DNA of 15,035 bases from Candidatus Magasanikbacteria bacterium CG_4_10_14_0_2_um_filter_41_10. Its GTDB lineage: Bacteria > Patescibacteriota > Patescibacteriia > Magasanikbacterales > UBA922. Positions within the stretch are counted from its first letter, which is position 1. Each line of letters opens with the position of its first letter. The DNA is taken from NCBI GenBank assembly GCA_002792995.1, contig PFPJ01000011.1:1-15035 (forward strand), in the 5' to 3' direction. Below are positions 12,737-15,035 of the stretch, piece after piece. Both the position numbers and the translations under genes were made by a program. The notes beneath the pieces were generated by a model. The model was not told where the DNA came from, searched no databases, and was given only the letters and a program-made list of their open reading frames with translations.

Positions 12737-13585
12737 ATGGCAGAATCGCCAAATCAAAAAAGAATAACCAATGGACAGAAGGTAGGAGTTACCTTCATGT
12801 TTGTGTTTGCTATGTTGGCACTTGGTCTTGGTTTTTTGCAACTTCGTACCACTGTGTATGGACCATTTGTTACACCAGACCGAGCTCAAGCGAGTGCAGC
12901 GGACCAAGCACAAGTATTGTTTGATGAAACACTCAAACTGCAACGCATTGATACGGACAAAGATGGCCTCAATGATTTTGAAGAATTAAATTTTTATCAA
13001 ACGAGTCCTTATTTGCCTGACACTGATTCTGATGGACTCAGTGATAAAAAAGAAATCAATGACGGTACTGATCCTTTGTGTCCCGAAGGACAAGATTGTG
13101 GGCTTGGTGTGGAAAATACGTTCAGTACTGATAATACTGATACAGCGACCATTGAAAATCCACTATTTACGGATGCTGTCCAAAATGGTGCTTCCCTCCT
13201 TGGTGGACAAACAGGACAGGGAACACCGTCGTCATTTGATCTCAATACCATGCTTGGTGACCCAACACAGCTAAGAGCTGCCGTCCTCGCGAGTGGACAA
13301 GTAAGTGCGGATGAATTGGCAAAAATAAATGATGATGAACTTCTTGATTTGGCACAAAAAGCATTGAAATCACAACCTACGGCAGGAGCAACAGAAAAGA
13401 GCAACGTCACGACATCGACTCTGTCAGATGTGACCCCTGCACAACTGCAGGCATTGCTTGATCAGCCAGAGGAACTCAGAAAACTTCTTATTACGACTGG
13501 AAAAATGACAAAAGAACAGCTGGACCAAATCGATGATACAACGCTTATCACTGTGACCAAGGAAATCATCGCTTCAGCAAGCTAG
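12737..13585 (+). CDS. Membrane-anchored protein with thrombospondin type 3 calcium repeats
   Basis: The product is 282 residues. One hydrophobic segment at about 16-36 follows a basic, polar N-terminus, giving an anchor with the bulk of the protein outside. Two DxDxDGxxD calcium-binding repeats lie at 72-83 (DTDKDGLNDFEE) and 95-106 (DTDSDGLSDKKE), typical of thrombospondin type 3 repeats in bacterial surface proteins. C115 and C121 may form a disulfide after the repeats. A low-complexity Thr/Asn/Gly stretch (120-170) separates these from a C-terminal internal duplication, residues about 173-210 and 241-278. The role is unknown; structural or adhesive surface function is an inference. The next gene starts 5 nt after the TAG, so the two are surely co-transcribed and probably work together. 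Confidence 0.8.
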   Translation: MAESPNQKRITNGQKVGVTFMFVFAMLALGLGFLQLRTTVYGPFVTPDRAQASAADQAQVLFDETLKLQRIDTDKDGLNDFEELNFYQTSPYLPDTDSDGLSDKKEINDGTDPLCPEGQDCGLGVENTFSTDNTDTATIENPLFTDAVQNGASLLGGQTGQGTPSSFDLNTMLGDPTQLRAAVLASGQVSADELAKINDDELLDLAQKALKSQPTAGATEKSNVTTSTLSDVTPAQLQALLDQPEELRKLLITTGKMTKEQLDQIDDTTLITVTKEIIASAS

Positions 13586-13590
13586 CCTCT

Positions 13591-15035
13591 ATGAATGGTA
13601 AGAAAAAAAGACAACAGAGAAGAAGATACTTTGTACAAGGTGTAGTCTTGTTTGTGCTCGCTGTGCAACTGATGACATGGGCGATAACCCCAGCAGCAGT
13701 CAAAGCTATTGGAGGAGGGCCTGTAGTGGTCACTGCTGATATTCCTGCACAGACAAAGAGTATTAGTGATCAAATATCACAGACTATTTTGCAAGGGTTA
13801 CTGGGGTCATTGGTCAATATGGCATCGTATTTCATGCGAACGCTTGCCTACGACACGGCAAGTTATATCGCATCTGGAGGCAAAGGACAGGGATCTCTCA
13901 TTTTTGAAAAACCGTTTGATGAATATCTTGCCAGTGTGGCAGACAAATCTGTCGGAGAAGCGATCAATTCTCTTGGAACCAGTTTTGGGGTAAATCTCTG
14001 TCAACCACCAAATTTAAAGCTTCAAGCAAGTTTGAAAATTGGACTTGATAAAATTTATAATAGTCCTGCGGCAGCACTGAATTCTGCAGGAAAGGCTGCT
14101 GGAAATACAAGCGGTACAAGTGCGTCCGGGCCACAGGCAAGTTGTTCTTGGCAACAGATTAAAGATAATTGGAGTAATGGTATTGATGTGAGCGCTGATA
14201 TCAATGCTGCCGCTGATTTTGCTTCAGAAGTAAATGTTGCGGAAACAGATTTTGGATTTGCTCTTGGATCATTCCAACAGTTGGAAGATCTGAAAGCTGG
14301 ACAAGAAGCAGCAGCCTCTCTAGAAGCGTTGGTAGGAAATGGATTTAAAAATGTGACAGATTTGGTTAGTGGACACATCAACACTCCGGCCCAACAAATT
14401 CAAGAAGAAACAAAATCTCTGACCGCGAAGCATCAAGGAGAACTTAGTTCGCAGCAAATTTCAGGTATTTATGCATCTGGTCTTTGGCAGGTGATTCCAA
14501 CAGCAGCATCAGTATTCCTCAATACATTGACTTCACAATTGCTAAATAGAGTGTTTACGGGTGGTCTTGTCCCTTCTGAAAAAGAACGGGGTCAGGGAGT
14601 TGCAGATTTTTATGCAATCAATGCCGTGATTAGTCAGCGACAGGTGGCACAACGTGCCTTTAGTTTCCTTACCGCAAAGACAGGAACAAAAGATCCTTCT
14701 GATTATGATATTTTGGCAGAATTTACTGTGTGTCCAAACAGTCCGGGGCTAAATAATTGTGTGATGGATAGAGATATCAAAACAGTCATCGATCGTGCAC
14801 TTATTGGGAAGCCTATGACGTTGTATGATGCTGTATTTGGCCCAAACAGTGAAATTAGTCCAAATACCCCTCTTATTTCACCACGACGTGTTGCTGACAA
14901 TGAAGATGTAAAGTGCTACAAAGGGAAATTGTGTTATTCAAATATCCAAAAGATGAGGAAAGCGCGTATCATGCCACTTGGTATGGAAATAGCTGCTCTG
15001 CGATCGGATCCAGATAACCCATGGACTATAGGAGA
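13591..15035 (+). CDS. Large exported/membrane protein, N-terminal part (runs off the window)
   Basis: From the ATG at 13591 the frame has no stop to the window edge, at least 481 residues. A strongly basic start (MNGKKKRQQRRRYF) precedes a hydrophobic segment (about 15-33) ending in AAVKA, a signal peptide or anchor. No domain is recognised. The mature part is rich in Ala, Ser, Gly, Asn and Gln, with amphipathic stretches, a hydrophobic-looking segment around SGLWQVIPTAASVFLNTL, and few cysteines (near CQPP, ASCSW, TVCPNSPGLNNCVM and KCYKGKLCY) that could form disulfides outside the cell. No Shine-Dalgarno sequence; the start context is CTATG. By memory, large proteins of this kind are recurrent in Patescibacteria beside type IV secretion or pilus-like genes, but the window ends before such genes could be seen. 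Low certainty on function, high certainty that it is a real coding region. Confidence 0.75.
   Translation, partial: MNGKKKRQQRRRYFVQGVVLFVLAVQLMTWAITPAAVKAIGGGPVVVTADIPAQTKSISDQISQTILQGLLGSLVNMASYFMRTLAYDTASYIASGGKGQGSLIFEKPFDEYLASVADKSVGEAINSLGTSFGVNLCQPPNLKLQASLKIGLDKIYNSPAAALNSAGKAAGNTSGTSASGPQASCSWQQIKDNWSNGIDVSADINAAADFASEVNVAETDFGFALGSFQQLEDLKAGQEAAASLEALVGNGFKNVTDLVSGHINTPAQQIQEETKSLTAKHQGELSSQQISGIYASGLWQVIPTAASVFLNTLTSQLLNRVFTGGLVPSEKERGQGVADFYAINAVISQRQVAQRAFSFLTAKTGTKDPSDYDILAEFTVCPNSPGLNNCVMDRDIKTVIDRALIGKPMTLYDAVFGPNSEISPNTPLISPRRVADNEDVKCYKGKLCYSNIQKMRKARIMPLGMEIAALRSDPDNPWTIG

Noticed and set aside
1..15035. CRISPR array, insertion sequence, transposase or phage module
   Set aside because: No regularly spaced repeats, transposase or integrase motifs, or target-site duplications were seen. 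The tRNA gene has no integrase next to it inside the window.

Overview
The window reads as a gene-dense, intron-free bacterial chromosome segment of moderate-to-low GC content. Several things together suggest a member of the Candidate Phyla Radiation (Patescibacteria): compact single-copy core genes, a minimal L28, a putative glycoside hydrolase (DUF4015 type), a membrane-anchored protein with thrombospondin-type-3 calcium repeats followed by a large unrecognised secreted or membrane protein, almost no Shine-Dalgarno sequences, and stop codons that are only TAA or TAG. This placement is an inference from gene content; no marker was searched. S12 carries the extra loop also seen in Bacillus-type S12. 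The genetic code is standard: prfB (RF2) is present and no gene needs a recoded TGA.

Layout, left to right. (1) 1-1510: a tRNA-Pro(GGG) gene with its own promoter, the EMAP-domain tRNA-binding protein CsaA 18 nt downstream, then trhO (tRNA U34 hydroxylase) from a separate promoter. This is a small tRNA-centred group. (2) 1455-2166: a PEBP-family lipoprotein whose promoter lies in the trhO terminator region, then a REP-like hairpin and a bidirectional terminator. (3) 2179-3737: an unknown membrane-anchored protein and ribosomal protein L28 on the minus strand, with L28 divergent from an M50 site-2 protease on the plus strand. (4) 3751-4755: a bidirectional terminator and a family 2 glycosyltransferase on the minus strand. 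(5) 4793-8206: the str operon rpsL-rpsG-fusA (no tuf), with a strong promoter, a roughly 200-nt structured leader that looks like an attenuator, and a terminator. (6) 8224-12710: an apparent operon prfB - cytidine deaminase-like - tsaC/sua5 - putative glycoside hydrolase - rsmA with intergenic gaps of 5 to 14 nt, closed by a terminator. (7) 12710-15035: a new promoter drives a thrombospondin-type-3 repeat protein and, 5 nt later, a large exported protein that runs off the window.

Functionally, most of the window serves translation: tRNA, tRNA binding and modification (csaA, trhO, tsaC), ribosomal proteins (L28, S12, S7), 16S rRNA dimethylation (rsmA), elongation (fusA) and termination (prfB). 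The rest concerns the cell envelope: lipoprotein, M50 protease, glycosyltransferase, glycoside hydrolase-like protein and the calcium-repeat/large exported pair.

The most interesting signals are not genes. Sixteen of 17 start codons are preceded immediately by T (nine by CT) and nearly all lack a Shine-Dalgarno sequence. A 14-nt motif, TTRTAAGYATTYTA, sits just before all three str genes. The rpsL leader contains mutually exclusive hairpins ending in a terminator. At least two promoters lie so close to the start codon that the mRNAs should be nearly leaderless.
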